Assembly: GCF_000719705.1 (NCBI RefSeq)
Contig: NZ_JOHO01000008.1
Coordinates: 62,001 to 126,000, forward strand
Length of the DNA stretch: 64,000 nucleotides
Source of the DNA: Streptomyces sp. NRRL S-350
Lineage (GTDB): Bacteria > Actinomycetota > Actinomycetes > Streptomycetales > Streptomycetaceae
Direction of reading: 5' to 3'
The translations under genes were made by a program, and so were the position numbers. The notes beneath the pieces were generated by a model that was not told the DNA's origin, did not search any database, and saw only the letters and a list, made by a program, of their open reading frames with translations. Shown one piece after another: positions 25,407 to 34,218 of this stretch (its first letter is position 1; each line of letters begins with the position of its first letter).

Positions 25407-26117
25407 TCAGCCCACCGGCGCCGGCAGGGCGGCCTGGTCGGCGCGGTACGCGGGCGCCTCCCGGCCGCAGGCGTACGCCAGCGGGCTGATCAGCTCGGCG
25501 GCGTCCGGCAGCCAGCGGTTGAGGGCGGAGGGGGAGCGGGCCCACTGGGCGTACCCGGTGGAGCCGATCCGGGACGGCGGGGCGACCGTCCAGTCCCCCT
25601 CGCCGCGGGCGACCAGGTCGAGGCGGCCGGGCGGCCAGCCGAGCTTGCGGAGCATCTCCGGGAGCTTGGCCGCGACCCCGGGCAGGACCAGGAAGTGCAG
25701 CCGTCGGCCGACCCGCCCCGGTGCGGCGGGCAGCACCGCCACCGGCCCGAGCTGGAGGTCCATCCGTTCCATCCGGGCCAGTGCCAGGCAGCCGGCCGTC
25801 TCCGGCACGTCCAGGACGTCGAAGGACCGGCCGGTGGGGAGCAGGATCGAGGCCTGGGGCCGCTCGGTCCACCAGCGCCGGACCGCCCCGGGCCCGGCGC
25901 TCGCCTTGCGGGCCCAGTCCGCGTCCAGCGGGTGGGCGCCCGGCATCGCGCAGTGCGGGTCGTCGCAGGAGCAGCGGGCGGGCCCGTCGCCGTCGACCAG
26001 CCAGGCGCCCGGGGCCACCTCCCAGTGGCGGTTCTCGGCGTAGCCGACGGCTTCGATGAGCAGCGGGGGCAGGCCGGCGTTCTCGTCCTGGCCGGAGGCG
26101 TCGGGGATGTCTTCCAC
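25407..26117 (-). CDS. Bifunctional DNA primase/polymerase-like protein
   Basis: A 236-residue protein with the N-terminal layout of actinobacterial prim-pol proteins: EAVGYAENRHWEVAPGAWLV, then a Cys/His cluster CSCDDPHCAMPGAHP, then the catalytic-type acid pair SFDVLDVPETAG, and the strand ARGEGDWTVAPPSR. It lacks the helicase or DnaB-like regions of mobile-element primases, and such short copies are common on Streptomyces chromosomes with no proven replication role. GTG 26117 is the start, with a weak ribosome site. Divergent from the HTH/TPR regulator across about 300 bp. Confidence 0.85.
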   Translation of the reverse strand: MEDIPDASGQDENAGLPPLLIEAVGYAENRHWEVAPGAWLVDGDGPARCSCDDPHCAMPGAHPLDADWARKASAGPGAVRRWWTERPQASILLPTGRSFDVLDVPETAGCLALARMERMDLQLGPVAVLPAAPGRVGRRLHFLVLPGVAAKLPEMLRKLGWPPGRLDLVARGEGDWTVAPPSRIGSTGYAQWARSPSALNRWLPDAAELISPLAYACGREAPAYRADQAALPAPVG

Positions 26118-26423
26118 GTGCTGCTCAACTACCGTGCGTGAGGCGGGTTACGGCCCCGGGGCGCCCGGTTGGACGCATCCCGGCAATGTCACCCGTTCCG
26201 GTTACTCGACCGAGCCGGTGGGGTCGGGGGCAGGCGCAGCGGGGGCGCACGGGAGCATTTCCCAGGGCGCAAGGGGGGTGCGGATCGTCACCGTGGGTAT
26301 CCCGCTGGCGTTGCTGATCGCTAACCTGGTGTCAGATTCCTTGGACGGTCGGACAGTCGGCAACAGATCAGCAGAATCGTCGCCCGCCGGCCGGGACCGG
26401 TGGGCGTGGGGAGGCGAAGCCCA
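26118..26423. promoter_or_regulatory. Divergent intergenic region, prim-pol / HTH-TPR regulator
   Basis: 306 bp with no gene. The only structure noted is the near repeat GGTCGGACAGTCGG around 26347-26360. The AT-richer part lies at 26310-26390 and is the likely promoter for the rightward regulator. Confidence 0.3.
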
Positions 26424-27800
26424 ATGGCCGCGAGACCACTCGTCGCACGACAGCCCAACGAGCGTCTGCAGCAACTGATCCAGGAGGCCAGCTGCTCCAA
26501 CGCCGGCCTGGCCCGGAGGGTCAACCTCTGCGGTGCCGAGCACGGTCTGGACCTGCGGTACGACAAGACCTCCGTCGCCCGCTGGCTGCGCGGGCAGCAG
26601 CCGCGCGGGCAGGCGCCGGCCGTGATCGCCGAGGCCCTGGGCCGCAAGCTCGGCCGCAGCGTGTCGGTCGAGGAGATCGGCATGGCCGACGGCAAGAACC
26701 TCAGCTCCGGCATCGGGCTGCAGTTCGCGCCGACCCTCGGCGCCGCCCTGGAGCAGGTCTGCGAGCTGTGGCGCAGCGACGTCGGCCGGCGGGACTTCCT
26801 CACCGGGGCGACGGTGGCCGCCTCGGCGCTGGTGGAGCCCAGCCGGGACTGGCTGATCACCCCGCCGGACCCGGTGGTGGCGCGGACCGGCGGCCCCCGG
26901 GTCGGCCCGACCGACGTGGCCGCGATCAGGGCGACCACCGCGATGCTGGTCGACCTCGACCACCGCTTCGGCAGCGGCCACGTGCGCCCGGTGGTGGTGC
27001 ACTACCTCAACTCGGTGGTCTCCGGCCTGCTCGGCGGGGCGTACCGGGAGGAGACCGGTCGCCAACTCTTCGCCGCGGTGGCCAGGTTGACCGAGCTGGC
27101 CGGCTACATGGCGGTCGACACCGGACAGCCCGGGCTCGCCCAGCGCTACTACATCCAGGCACTCCGGCTGGCCCAGGCGGCCGACGACCGGGGCTACGGC
27201 GGCTACGTGCTCGCCGCCTCGATGAGCCACCTGGCGGCCACCCTCGGCAACCCGCGGGAGATCGCCCAACTCGCCCGCGCCGCCCAGGAAGGCGCCCGGT
27301 CGGTGGCCACCCCCACCGCGATGGCGATGTTCTACGCCGCCGAGGCCCGCGGTCACGCCCTGCTCGGCGACGCCCGATCCTGCGAGGCGGTGGCGGCCAA
27401 GGCGCTGGAGATGATGGGCAAGCGCCGCCCGGAGGACGACCCGGACTGGATCGTCCACTTCGACGACGCCTACCTCGCGGACGAACTCGCCCACTGTCAC
27501 CGGGACCTGGAACAGGCGGGGCCGGCCGAGCACTACGCCCGCCGGGCACTCGACCTGCACCCGCCCACCCGGGTCCGGCGCCGGGCGGTCGACCTCGTGC
27601 TGCTGGCCACCGCGCAGCTGCAGCAGCGCGACCTGGAACGCGCCTGCGAGACCGGCACCCAGGCGGTGCGGCTGCTGAGCGGGCTGCGCTCCAACCGGGG
27701 CGTGGAGTACCTGGACGAGTTCCGGCGCCGGCTGGAGCCCTACCGGGAGCAGCGGGTGGTCCGCGAGTTCCACGCGCGGGCGGACGCGGAGGCGGCCTGA
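26424..27800 (+). CDS. HTH/TPR transcriptional regulator (conserved Streptomyces family)
   Basis: A 458-residue regulator. An N-terminal DNA-binding region (RLQQLIQEASCSNAGLARRV ... YDKTSVARWLRGQQPRG, about 12-65) is followed by the stretch GRRDFLTGATVAASALV near residue 120 and then TPR-type helical repeats to the end (YYIQALRLAQAADDRGYGGY, HYARRALDLHPPTR and others). The RRDFL segment looks like a twin-arginine signal but is internal and shared by cytoplasmic relatives. ATG 26424 is chosen for GGGGAGG 9 bp upstream. The architecture resembles NsdA-like regulators of secondary metabolism and development; orthology is not proven. Confidence 0.85.
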   Translation: MAARPLVARQPNERLQQLIQEASCSNAGLARRVNLCGAEHGLDLRYDKTSVARWLRGQQPRGQAPAVIAEALGRKLGRSVSVEEIGMADGKNLSSGIGLQFAPTLGAALEQVCELWRSDVGRRDFLTGATVAASALVEPSRDWLITPPDPVVARTGGPRVGPTDVAAIRATTAMLVDLDHRFGSGHVRPVVVHYLNSVVSGLLGGAYREETGRQLFAAVARLTELAGYMAVDTGQPGLAQRYYIQALRLAQAADDRGYGGYVLAASMSHLAATLGNPREIAQLARAAQEGARSVATPTAMAMFYAAEARGHALLGDARSCEAVAAKALEMMGKRRPEDDPDWIVHFDDAYLADELAHCHRDLEQAGPAEHYARRALDLHPPTRVRRRAVDLVLLATAQLQQRDLERACETGTQAVRLLSGLRSNRGVEYLDEFRRRLEPYREQRVVREFHARADAEAA

Positions 27801-28007
27801 CCCGGGAGGCCCGGACCGGGGGCGGTGCGAGCGGCGTCGCTCCCGGATCGTCTGTGCAGGGAGCGTGACGGATGTCCCGCCCACGTGGTCACCCGGTGAG
27901 GCGAACCGGTAGCGTGGGCGCGACGTCCAAGGAACTGTGATGCTCCCAAGAACCGACGAGATGTGGTCCGCCGTCAGTGCGCGGTCCTGCACAGGTGAGG
28001 AATCGCG

Positions 28008-29204
28008 TTGAGTCAGCGCCGCTCGTACCCCAACTCGGGTGACTTCAACCTGGACGACCTGTTCCGCCCCGAGCCCGCCCCGCAGGGCCAGCCGGGGCAG
28101 CCGGACCAGGCAGGCCAGCCCGGCCAGCCCGGCCAGCCCGGCCAGCCGCAGGGCCACTCGGCCGTGCCGCCGGTGGGGCAGCCGTCCGGGCAGCCGGAGT
28201 ACCTCGGCGAGGGCGGGCACGCGCTGCCGACCCAGGCCATGCCCGCGCAGCCCGTGCCGGGCCAGGGCGCCCCGTGGGGTGCGCCGCAGCCCGGGTACGG
28301 CGCCCCGCAGCCCGGCCCGGCCCCGGAGACGCAGCACCTGCCGCCGTACCCGGCCGGCGACCCCCAGGCGCCCGGCTACCCGGCGCCGCAGGCCCCGCCC
28401 GGTTATCCGCAGCAGCACGCCGCCCCGGCCTACCAGGGCTACCCGGCGGCCGCACAGCCCCAGCCGGCCTACCCGGCGCAGGACTACAGCCAGGGCCACG
28501 GCCAGGGCTACGCCCCGGAGCACGTGCAGGACCACGACGGGCCCCGGGCCGGCGGGTCCGGCCGCCGCCCGTCCAACAAGCTGATCATCGGCGGCGTGGT
28601 GGCGGGCTGCGCCGTGGCGGGCATCCTGGTCGCCGTCCTGATGAGCGGCGGCGGCGGGGCCAAGGACGACAAGAAGACCACCCCGGTGGCCGCCACCGGC
28701 AGTGGCGCCGCCACCGGGACGAACGGCCCGAGCGGTTCCGGCGCCGCCGTCGACCCGGCGGTCAAGGCGCAGGCGCAGCCGCTGTCGGACCTGCTGGGCA
28801 CCGCGAGCGACAGCCGCAACTCGGTGGTCTCCGCGGTCGCCTCGGTGCAGAAGTGCGACAAGCTCCCCGAGTCCCAGCAGGCCCTCAGCGCCGCGGCCGG
28901 CAAGCGGCGCGAGCTGCAGACCAAGCTCGGCCAGCTGAAGACCGACAAGCTGCCCGGCGGCCAGCAGCTGGTCGAGCAGCTCAACGCCGCCTGGACGGCC
29001 TCGGCGCAGGCCGACGACGAGTACGCGGCCTGGGCGCAGGACGCGCAGGGCTCCTGCGACGCGAAGAAGCAGGACAACCAGCACTACAAGAACGCGGTCC
29101 AGGCCAGCGGCTCCGCGACCAACGCGAAGAAGCAGGCCTCCGCGCTCTGGAACACGATCGCCACCCAGACCGGCCTGCCCGCCCGCAGCGACGGCGACCT
29201 GTAG
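28008..29204 (+). CDS. Pro/Gly/Gln-rich membrane-anchored protein
   Basis: A 398-residue protein with three parts. A roughly 180-residue disordered cytoplasmic region is full of PGQPGQPGQP and QPGYGAPQPG repeats. One transmembrane helix lies at about 192-213 (LIIGGVVAGCAVAGILVAVLM). An extracytoplasmic helical domain carries two cysteines (VQKCDKLP and GSCDAKK) that could form a disulphide. TTG 28008 is supported by GAGGA six bases upstream. No enzymatic motif is seen. It may be a cell-envelope scaffold; the N-terminal style is shared by many unrelated Streptomyces membrane proteins. Confidence 0.8.
   Translation: MSQRRSYPNSGDFNLDDLFRPEPAPQGQPGQPDQAGQPGQPGQPGQPQGHSAVPPVGQPSGQPEYLGEGGHALPTQAMPAQPVPGQGAPWGAPQPGYGAPQPGPAPETQHLPPYPAGDPQAPGYPAPQAPPGYPQQHAAPAYQGYPAAAQPQPAYPAQDYSQGHGQGYAPEHVQDHDGPRAGGSGRRPSNKLIIGGVVAGCAVAGILVAVLMSGGGGAKDDKKTTPVAATGSGAATGTNGPSGSGAAVDPAVKAQAQPLSDLLGTASDSRNSVVSAVASVQKCDKLPESQQALSAAAGKRRELQTKLGQLKTDKLPGGQQLVEQLNAAWTASAQADDEYAAWAQDAQGSCDAKKQDNQHYKNAVQASGSATNAKKQASALWNTIATQTGLPARSDGDL
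28081..28150. repeat. GGCCAGCCC tandem repeats in the Pro-rich gene
   Basis: Nine-base units GGCCAGCC(C/G) recur, encoding (PGQ)n. Confidence 0.6.
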
Positions 29205-29323
29205 CCAGCGCATCCGGTGGCGGTGCGGACCCGTAGCGGTGCGGACCCCGTAACGGCGCGGATCCGGCGGCGGCGCCGGTCCCCGGCGGGAGGGGCGGGC
29301 CGGACGGGCCCGCCCCCCGTGCG

Positions 29324-30622
29324 TCAGGCGGGTGGGCGGCCCCCGGTGAGCACCCAGCGGACGTCGACGAAGCCCGGCTGCTGCAGGGTCATCCGGCCGG
29401 ACCTCACCACCTGGTCGGTGACCCACGTGTTCACCAGCCGCGGCGACTCGGTGCTGGGCAGCATGTTGGTGGCGCCCCAGTTCAGCGGCGGCGTGATCCC
29501 GGTGTCGATGCCCTCGCCGGAGTCCAGCAGCCCGGCGATCGACGTCGGGGTGACCGGCTTGCCGGCCTCCGCCAGCTTCTGCGCCACCGTCCGGAACACC
29601 TCGTACGCGACCCAGGTGGTCTGCACCCCGGGGTCGGAGACGTCGATGGTGCGCCCGCCGGTGGTGTCGGCGCGCACCACCGCGCGCAGCCCGTCCCAGA
29701 CCTTCGCCGACTCCGGCGGGTACCAGCTGGTGACGTAGGCGCCGCCCAGCGGGCCGGAGTCGCCGCCGGTGGAGTCGACCACCGACTGCTGCACGCTGCC
29801 GATGACCGAGGCGATGCGGGTGTTCTTCGGGGTCAGCCGCCGGTAGGAGTCCAGCAGGTTGCCGGTCGGCTCGGCTCCCAGCGCGCTGGTGACGCAGTTG
29901 CCCGGCTCGTCCTTGCCGAGGGCCTTGCGGGCCACCGGCGTGTAGTCGGAGGACCCCTCGGGCGCCTTGACGTCCTGGAGCTTGATCCCGGCCGGGCGCA
30001 GCGCGTTGCCCAGGTAGCCGAGCAGGTTGTCGCCGGCCGGGGTGTCCGGGCGGATCAGGGACACGGTCCTGCAGCCGGCCTCCACCAGTTGGCGGCCGTT
30101 GCCGGCGATCAGGGCCGGCATGCCGCCGTCCACCGGGTAGGACAGCGGGCTGGAGAACTCCGGCTGGGAGAGCCCGTAGCCGCCGATCAGCGGGATGCCG
30201 GCGCGCTCCAGGACCGGCATGAAGTCCTCGCCCCACTGGCTGTAGGAGCCGATGACGGCGGCGGCCTTGGCGTCCACGGCCTGTTGGGCGCAGGCGCGGG
30301 CGCCGTCGGCGCTGTTGTGCTCGTTGCAGGTGATCACCCGCAGTCGGCGTCCGTCGAGTCCGCCCTTGAGGTTGACGTCCTGGCCGATCGCGGAGGCGAG
30401 GGCGGTCATGCCCGGCCGGTCGGCGGTGCCGGTGCCGGACGGTGCCCAGGTCATCACCGTCAGGTCGGTGCCGCCGGCGGCGTCGGCCGGTCCGCCGCAC
30501 GCGGAGGCCGAGAAGAGGGTGGGGAGCAAGGCCGCCGCGGTCGCGGCGGCGGCGATCGGGCGGCGGCACCGGCGCCGCCCGATCGGGGGACGGCCCTGGA
30601 AAGAGTCCCTTCGGCTGGTCAT
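29324..30622 (-). CDS. Branched-chain-amino-acid-type substrate-binding lipoprotein
   Basis: A 432-residue type I periplasmic binding protein (Peripla_BP_6/LivJ-like). The N-terminus has many arginines, a hydrophobic segment and a lipobox-like ASAC with C42, so it should be a lipoprotein on the outer face of the membrane. The ligand fold reads DLTVMTWAPSGTG ... VIGSYSQWGEDFMPVLERAG ... TWVAYEVFRTVAQKLAEAGK. ATG 30622 has AGAGAGGGA upstream. No permease or ATPase genes are next to it, so it either serves a transporter elsewhere or acts as a sensor. It is divergent from the hypothetical gene at 30869. Confidence 0.88.
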   Translation of the reverse strand: MTSRRDSFQGRPPIGRRRCRRPIAAAATAAALLPTLFSASACGGPADAAGGTDLTVMTWAPSGTGTADRPGMTALASAIGQDVNLKGGLDGRRLRVITCNEHNSADGARACAQQAVDAKAAAVIGSYSQWGEDFMPVLERAGIPLIGGYGLSQPEFSSPLSYPVDGGMPALIAGNGRQLVEAGCRTVSLIRPDTPAGDNLLGYLGNALRPAGIKLQDVKAPEGSSDYTPVARKALGKDEPGNCVTSALGAEPTGNLLDSYRRLTPKNTRIASVIGSVQQSVVDSTGGDSGPLGGAYVTSWYPPESAKVWDGLRAVVRADTTGGRTIDVSDPGVQTTWVAYEVFRTVAQKLAEAGKPVTPTSIAGLLDSGEGIDTGITPPLNWGATNMLPSTESPRLVNTWVTDQVVRSGRMTLQQPGFVDVRWVLTGGRPPA

Positions 30623-30868
30623 CGGTTTCCCTCTCTCTGGGCGCACTTCGGCGCACCGGATCCAGCCAAGCCCCGGCGCCACAAGCCGAGAGGGCAGAAA
30701 TGCGAACGGTCGGCAAACGGCGGCCGAACTCCGGAGCGGTACGCGTGTAGATCGGGAGTGGAGTACGAACGGACGGGGAACGTACGATCGTTCACCATGT
30801 CCGCCAGCACAGATTCTTCGCACCGGTCCGCCCGAAACCCTTCTCGTCCGGGCCACCGTTCCAGCACG

Positions 30869-31312
30869 ATGGGCGGCATGCCGCTCAACGACCTGCCCTG
30901 GTGGCGCTGGCGAGCCCGACTGCGCTCGGCGCTGCACATGCTGTCCGACCCCGCCTTCCAGCAGGAGGCCTGGCTGACCGGCCGGGAGGGCTACGGGGAC
31001 GTGACCGACGCCGTCTACCGGCTGGTCGAGGACACCTGGCTGGACCGCTGGTCGGCCGAGAAGTACGTGGGCACGATCTTCCGGGACGCCGCCGAGGCCG
31101 CGCTGGTCGACGTCGCGGTCCTGCGGGCGGTGCAGGTGCTGCACGAGGTCGGCGCGGACGCCCCCGCCTCCGCCTACCTCGGCCACCCCGGCTGGCCGGA
31201 GACCGTCCGGGCCGCCCGCGAAGCGCACGTCGCGCTGGCGGCGGGCGACGGGGACGACCCGGACGCGGCGCCCAAGTCGCTGGACGTGCTGCGCATCCTC
31301 ACCCAGGTCTGA
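30869..31312 (+). CDS. Conserved hypothetical protein
   Basis: A 147-residue protein of a kind I associate with Streptomyces genomes, marked by PLNDLPWWRWRARLRSALHM, GREGYGDVTDAVYRLVEDTW and SAEKYVGTIFRD. It looks soluble, mostly helical, with no known motif. ATG 30869 is taken; ATG 30878 or a longer start at 30797 is possible, and none has a good ribosome site. The function is unknown. Confidence 0.75.
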   Translation: MGGMPLNDLPWWRWRARLRSALHMLSDPAFQQEAWLTGREGYGDVTDAVYRLVEDTWLDRWSAEKYVGTIFRDAAEAALVDVAVLRAVQVLHEVGADAPASAYLGHPGWPETVRAAREAHVALAAGDGDDPDAAPKSLDVLRILTQV

Positions 31313-31332
31313 TCCCCGGGGCGGGGCCGGAC

Positions 31333-31370
31333 GCGGGACGGCCGCCGGCTGCCGGGCGCAGCCGTCCCGC
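31333..31370 (+). terminator. Hairpin after the conserved hypothetical gene
   Basis: GCGGGACGGC (31333-31342) and GCCGTCCCGC (31361-31370) form a perfect 10-bp stem, with a smaller CCGGC/GCCGG pairing in the loop. Confidence 0.65.
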
Positions 31371-31456
31371 AGTACGGGCAGCGGGGCGGCGGCTGTCCAG
31401 GATGTGACACGCTGGAGCGTCCACGCACGTCACGAGCTCAGAACGGGATACCCCCA

Positions 31457-32323
31457 GTGGAACCGCAGCCGGCCGGCGCCCAGTACGTCCTCACGCTGTC
31501 CTGCCCCGACAAGCAGGGCATCGTCCACGCTGTCTCCAGCTACCTCTTCATGACCGGCTGCAACATCATCGACAGCCAGCAGTTCGGGGACGGCGACAGC
31601 GGGCTCTTCTTCATGAGGGTGCACTTCTCCGCCCCCGAGCCCGTCACCGCCGACAAGCTGAGGGCCAGCTTCGCCGCGATCGGCGCCTCCTTCGGGATGG
31701 ACTGGCAGATCCACCCGACCGACCAGCGGATGCGGATCGTCCTGATGGTCAGCAAGTTCGGCCACTGCCTGAACGACCTGCTCTACCGCACCCGGATCGG
31801 CGCCCTGCCGGTGGAGATCGCCGCGGTCGTCTCCAACCACACCGACCTGCAGGGCCTGACCGAGAGCTACGGGATCCCCTTCCACCACATCCCGGTCACC
31901 AAGGACACCAAGGCGGAGGCCGAGCAGCGGCTGCTGGACCTGGTGGCCGAGGAGCAGGTCGAGCTGGTCGTCCTGGCCCGCTACATGCAGGTGCTCTCCG
32001 ACCAGCTGTGCACCCGGCTGTCCGGCCGGGTGATCAACATCCACCACTCCTTCCTGCCGAGCTTCAAGGGCGCCAAGCCCTACCACCAGGCGCACGCCCG
32101 GGGCGTCAAGCTGATCGGCGCCACCGCCCACTACGTCACCGCCGACCTGGACGAGGGCCCGATCATCGAGCAGGAGGTGGCCCGGGTCACCCACGACGTC
32201 AGCCCGGACCAGCTGGTCGCGCTCGGCCGGGACGTCGAGTGCCAGGCGCTGGCCCGCGCGGTGAAGTGGCACAGCGAGCACCGGGTGCTGCTCGACGGCA
32301 CCCGTACCGTCGTCTTCGCGTAA
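31457..32323 (+). CDS. purU: Formyltetrahydrofolate deformylase
   Basis: A 288-residue enzyme hydrolysing 10-formyl-THF to formate and THF, which balances one-carbon units for glycine and purine synthesis. An N-terminal ACT domain (LTLSCPDKQGIVHAVSSYLF) precedes the formyltransferase-like domain with N194 and H197 in VINIHHSFLPSFKGAKPYHQ and catalytic D232 in DLDEGPII. GTG 31457 is the start, with a weak ribosome site. It ends only 3 bp from the stop of the convergent anti-sigma gene, with no terminator between. Confidence 0.96.
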   Translation: MEPQPAGAQYVLTLSCPDKQGIVHAVSSYLFMTGCNIIDSQQFGDGDSGLFFMRVHFSAPEPVTADKLRASFAAIGASFGMDWQIHPTDQRMRIVLMVSKFGHCLNDLLYRTRIGALPVEIAAVVSNHTDLQGLTESYGIPFHHIPVTKDTKAEAEQRLLDLVAEEQVELVVLARYMQVLSDQLCTRLSGRVINIHHSFLPSFKGAKPYHQAHARGVKLIGATAHYVTADLDEGPIIEQEVARVTHDVSPDQLVALGRDVECQALARAVKWHSEHRVLLDGTRTVVFA

Positions 32324-32326
32324 GCC

Positions 32327-33562
32327 CTACGGCCGCGACAGCAACGGGAGCGCGTGCAGCACCTCGCGGATCGCGACCCGGTCCCCGTGCTCGCCGACCG
32401 GCAGCCGGTCCGGGTCGCGGTGCGCGGCGGCCAACTGGCAGAGCTCCAGGCCGTCCAGCACCATCGAGGCCACCGGCTCCCCGCCGGGCGCCGCCGCCTC
32501 CGGTCCCGCCGAAGCGCCCCCGCCGCCCAGCGGGACCAGCCACTCGCCGCCCGCCGGGCCGTCGACCACCAGCCGCAGCCGCCGGGCGGGCGGGACCGCG
32601 CCTTCCCGTGCACCCGGCGCACCCGGCGCACCCGCGCCGACCGGCGCCCCGGCGTGCTGCGGGCGCGCCGCGCGCAGGGCCGCCAGCGCCCGGGGGAGCA
32701 GCCGGACCACCAGCTCCACCATCGGCCGCAGGTGCTGCGGCGCGGGCGGATCGTACGGGTAGGCGACCGCCCGGGCCACGTCCTCGCCGTGCACGTAGCA
32801 CTCGAAGGCCCGGTCCACGAAGGCGTCGCGCAGCGGCAGCACGGTGAACCCGTAGTCGACCGGCGTGCCGCCCTGCGGGGCGAGCGCGGCGCTGCGCACC
32901 AGGTCGTGGGTCTGCCGCCGCCACCGGGCGCGCACCGACTGCGGTGCCAGGGCGCCCTGTTCGGCGACCATCCGGGCGGTGCGCGCGGCGATCGTGGCGT
33001 ACGGGCCGCCCGGCGGCGGCACCCGCGGCGCCGACGGCCGCCCGGCCGGATCCTGCGGCGGTACCCGCCGTTCGGCCGCCGCGACGGGTGCGCCCGGGAC
33101 GGCCGGCACCGGGTCGGGCAGCCCCAGGGCGAGCGCCAGGAAGCCGTCCACGGCGGTCAGGTGGCCGAGCACCTCGGCCGGGCGCAGCCGGTCGGTGCCG
33201 CCGTGCCACGGCAGTTCGGCCACCTCCTGCCACTCCTCCCGGCCGAGGTCGCGCAGCAGGGCGTCGAGCTTGGCGGTCTCCGCCGCGTACGGCACCACCC
33301 AGGTGGGGACGGGCAGTTCGGCCGGGCGGCGGGCCAGGCACCAGTCGAGCACCTGCTGGCGCAGCGAGCCCGGCTGGTCCAGCGGCTCGTCCAGGGAGAG
33401 CCAGCCGGCCGCCCCGCGCAGCCGGGCCGCCTCCTCGGCGCACTCCGGGCAGGCCCGCAGGTGCTGCTCCAACTCGGCGGCCTCGCGGGTCGGGCAGGCG
33501 CCGAGGGCCCAGGCGCCGAGCAGCGAGCGCAGGGCGTCGTGCTGCTCCTCAGTGCTGCTCAC
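32327..33562 (-). CDS. Zinc anti-sigma factor with MDMPI-type domain
   Basis: A 411-residue protein. The N-terminal ASD/zf-HC2 signature HLRACPEC (His-x3-Cys-x2-Cys) is preceded by LLGAWALGACPTREAAELEQ. From about residue 90 a DinB/maleylpyruvate-isomerase-type (MDMPI) helical domain follows, with RPAEVLGHLTAVDGFLALAL and FECYVHGEDVARAVAYP, and then an Ala/Gly/Pro-rich C-terminal part. GTG 33562 overlaps the sigma gene stop (GTGA), so the pair is translationally coupled, and this protein should hold that sigma factor inactive. No transmembrane helix is seen, so it is cytoplasmic; the zinc motif may make it redox- or thiol-responsive. Confidence 0.88.
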   Translation of the reverse strand: MSSTEEQHDALRSLLGAWALGACPTREAAELEQHLRACPECAEEAARLRGAAGWLSLDEPLDQPGSLRQQVLDWCLARRPAELPVPTWVVPYAAETAKLDALLRDLGREEWQEVAELPWHGGTDRLRPAEVLGHLTAVDGFLALALGLPDPVPAVPGAPVAAAERRVPPQDPAGRPSAPRVPPPGGPYATIAARTARMVAEQGALAPQSVRARWRRQTHDLVRSAALAPQGGTPVDYGFTVLPLRDAFVDRAFECYVHGEDVARAVAYPYDPPAPQHLRPMVELVVRLLPRALAALRAARPQHAGAPVGAGAPGAPGAREGAVPPARRLRLVVDGPAGGEWLVPLGGGGASAGPEAAAPGGEPVASMVLDGLELCQLAAAHRDPDRLPVGEHGDRVAIREVLHALPLLSRP

Positions 33563-34218
33563 GTCTTCCCGTCTCCGGCTCGGTCCTCGGCGCGGTCTCC
33601 GGCCTGGTCGCCGGCCTGTTCGTCGGCCTGGTCGCCGGCCTGGTCCTGGCGGGCGCCTTCGTCGGCCGGTTCGTCGGTCGGTTCGTCGGCCAGTTCGGTG
33701 GCCAGCAGCTCCAGGCCGAGGCGCATCCGCTGCTTGGCGGCCTGCTCGCTGATGCCGAGCAGTCGGGCCGTCTCCCGGTAGGTGCGGCCGTCGTAGTACG
33801 TCACCGCGATGGTCTCACGCAGGGGTTGGGGCAGGGAGTCGACCACGTACCGCATGCGGGCCGCGGTCGCCACGGCGCGGATCTCCGCCTCCGCTCCCAG
33901 GGGGTCGCCGTCCGCCGGGTGTTCGGCGGCGCGCCGCGCCCGCAGCCGGTCGACCGCGCGGCGGTGGGTGAGCGCGCCCAGCCAGGAGCGCAGGGTGCCC
34001 CGGGCCGGATCGAAGTCCTCGGGGTGCTCCCAGACGTGGGCGAAGATCTCCCGGGTCAGCTGGGCGGCGGCGGCCTGGTCGGCCAGTATCCGCCCGGCCA
34101 GGCCGTGCACCATCGGCGCGAGCTGGTCGTAGAGTTCGCCGAGCGCGGTCTCCTCGCCGCGCGCGAGGCGGCGCTGCACCTGCTCGTCCCAGCGTGGGGC
34201 CCGCTCCGGAGTGGCCAT
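33559..34218 (-). CDS. ECF-type RNA polymerase sigma factor
   Basis: A 219-residue sigma factor with only regions 2 and 4. Region 2 runs from LYDQLAPMVHGLAG through TLRSWLGALTHRRAVDRLRA. Region 4 is SLPQPLRETIAVTYYDGRTY and ETARLLGISEQAAKQRMRLG. The last 30 residues are a disordered Asp/Gln/Ala/Gly tail made of GDQA-like repeats. ATG 34218 lies 10 bp after GGAGG. It is co-transcribed with and overlaps its zinc anti-sigma gene. Target promoters are unknown. Confidence 0.9.
   Translation of the reverse strand: MATPERAPRWDEQVQRRLARGEETALGELYDQLAPMVHGLAGRILADQAAAAQLTREIFAHVWEHPEDFDPARGTLRSWLGALTHRRAVDRLRARRAAEHPADGDPLGAEAEIRAVATAARMRYVVDSLPQPLRETIAVTYYDGRTYRETARLLGISEQAAKQRMRLGLELLATELADEPTDEPADEGARQDQAGDQADEQAGDQAGDRAEDRAGDGKT
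33593..33690. repeat. 12-bp tandem repeats in the 3' end of the sigma gene
   Basis: Units close to GGCGACCAGGCC on the coding (minus) strand recur about seven times and encode the acidic tail. Related units appear outside any gene at 35315-35420. Confidence 0.7.

Noticed and set aside
26790..26840. Twin-arginine signal (RRDFLTG) in the HTH/TPR regulator
   Set aside because: It is internal at about residue 120 of a DNA-binding cytoplasmic protein and common in that family.
26202..30716. A 1504-codon minus-strand frame
   Set aside because: It spans three real genes on both strands and shows compositional junk only.
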